Shown piece after piece: positions 27,482-27,575 of a stretch of 27,575 bases of DNA (positions are counted from its first letter, which is position 1; each line of letters starts with the position of its first letter). Source of the DNA: a virus. The stretch covers positions 1 through 27,575 of IMG/VR virus record IMGVR_UViG_3300031951_000986; one strand, 5' to 3'. Under the pieces are notes generated by a model. It was not told the DNA's origin. It did not search any database and was given only the letters and a program-made list of their open reading frames with translations. The position numbers and the translations under genes are program-made.

Positions 27482-27575
27482 GCAACACCCGCCACGGAAA
27501 GCAGCGAAGGGCCGGTCGATTGCGCTTCCATTTCCGTCAGGTTGCGGACGGCTTGTCGGAAATAGGCGGGCTTCA
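27478..27575 (-). CDS. C-terminal end of an unidentified early gene (cut by window edge)
   Basis: A leftward frame enters from the right edge and reads KPAYFRQAVRNLTEMEAQ, then a Ser/Val-rich end finishing in VAGVA, with TGA at 27480-27478 overlapping the HNH ATG. At least 32 residues are visible. If the base just outside the window completes a start codon, this could be a whole 33-residue peptide. Otherwise it is the tail of a larger gene. No function can be given. Confidence 0.5.
   Translation of the reverse strand, partial: KPAYFRQAVRNLTEMEAQSTGPSLLSVAGVA

Noticed and set aside
1-27575. CRISPR arrays, insertion sequences, rRNA genes
   Set aside because: No regularly spaced long repeats, transposase motifs or rRNA-like segments were seen. 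The only clustered repeats are the attP arms and the iterons.

Overview
The window is most of a temperate, short-tailed (P22-like, podovirus-type) phage genome with high GC content, probably from an alphaproteobacterium. The evidence for that host group is indirect. The phage encodes a GcrA-like regulator, and GcrA is an alphaproteobacterial cell-cycle factor. A neighbouring protein resembles DUF6456, and the tRNA-Thr(UGU) fragment at the attachment site fits. A caulobacter-type host (Caulobacter, Brevundimonas, Phenylobacterium) is a guess I cannot confirm. The attachment site looks like an intact attP with recombinase-arm repeats on both sides of a half-tRNA core. The sequence therefore reads as a circular or circularised phage genome rather than a prophage cut at its junctions, and the parts outside the window should lie between the right end and the start of the integrase. 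|| Layout, left to right. 1-710: C-terminal part of a tyrosine integrase on the + strand, then attP. 709-1915: a ribbon-helix-helix regulator (-) diverging from a two-gene + operon of an unknown protein and an orphan DNA-methyltransferase-like protein. 1926-1949: terminator closing the leftward operon. 1986-4747: lysis cassette (-), with outer and inner spanins, a GH19 endolysin, several small membrane proteins (holin candidates) and a small helical protein. 4857-9231: host-recognition proteins, namely a small beta-rich protein, a 954-residue tailspike and a tail fibre with a collar domain. 9405-14360: four ejection-type proteins. 14360-17514: gp14-like protein, a 46-residue protein, gp10-like and two gp4-like tail-completion proteins. 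17558-23310: head and packaging genes (unknown beta-rich head protein, N4-gp56-like major capsid, scaffold, portal, large and small terminase). 23511-27575: early/replication operon. || From small terminase through ejection genes to tailspike, the gene order matches P22 almost exactly. The coat protein, however, looks like the N4-gp56 family. The early operon is a tightly packed leftward chain in which nearly every gene overlaps the next by ATGA, GTGA or a few more bases. It holds an HNH endonuclease, a helix-turn-helix protein, a stand-alone DnaA domain IV protein, an O-like replication initiator carrying iteron-type repeats inside its gene, a possible helicase loader, a tandem-repeat GcrA-like protein, several tiny unknown proteins and a DUF6456-like protein. 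A 200-base gap before the small terminase gene holds a plausible late promoter with a GANTC site. || The most interesting items are: the attP with paired arm repeats and exactly half a tRNA; the iterons read in three different frames inside the initiator gene beside a DnaA-domain-IV gene; the triple-helix-turn-helix GcrA-like protein together with the GANTC-bearing candidate late promoter; and the terminator directly behind the capsid gene.
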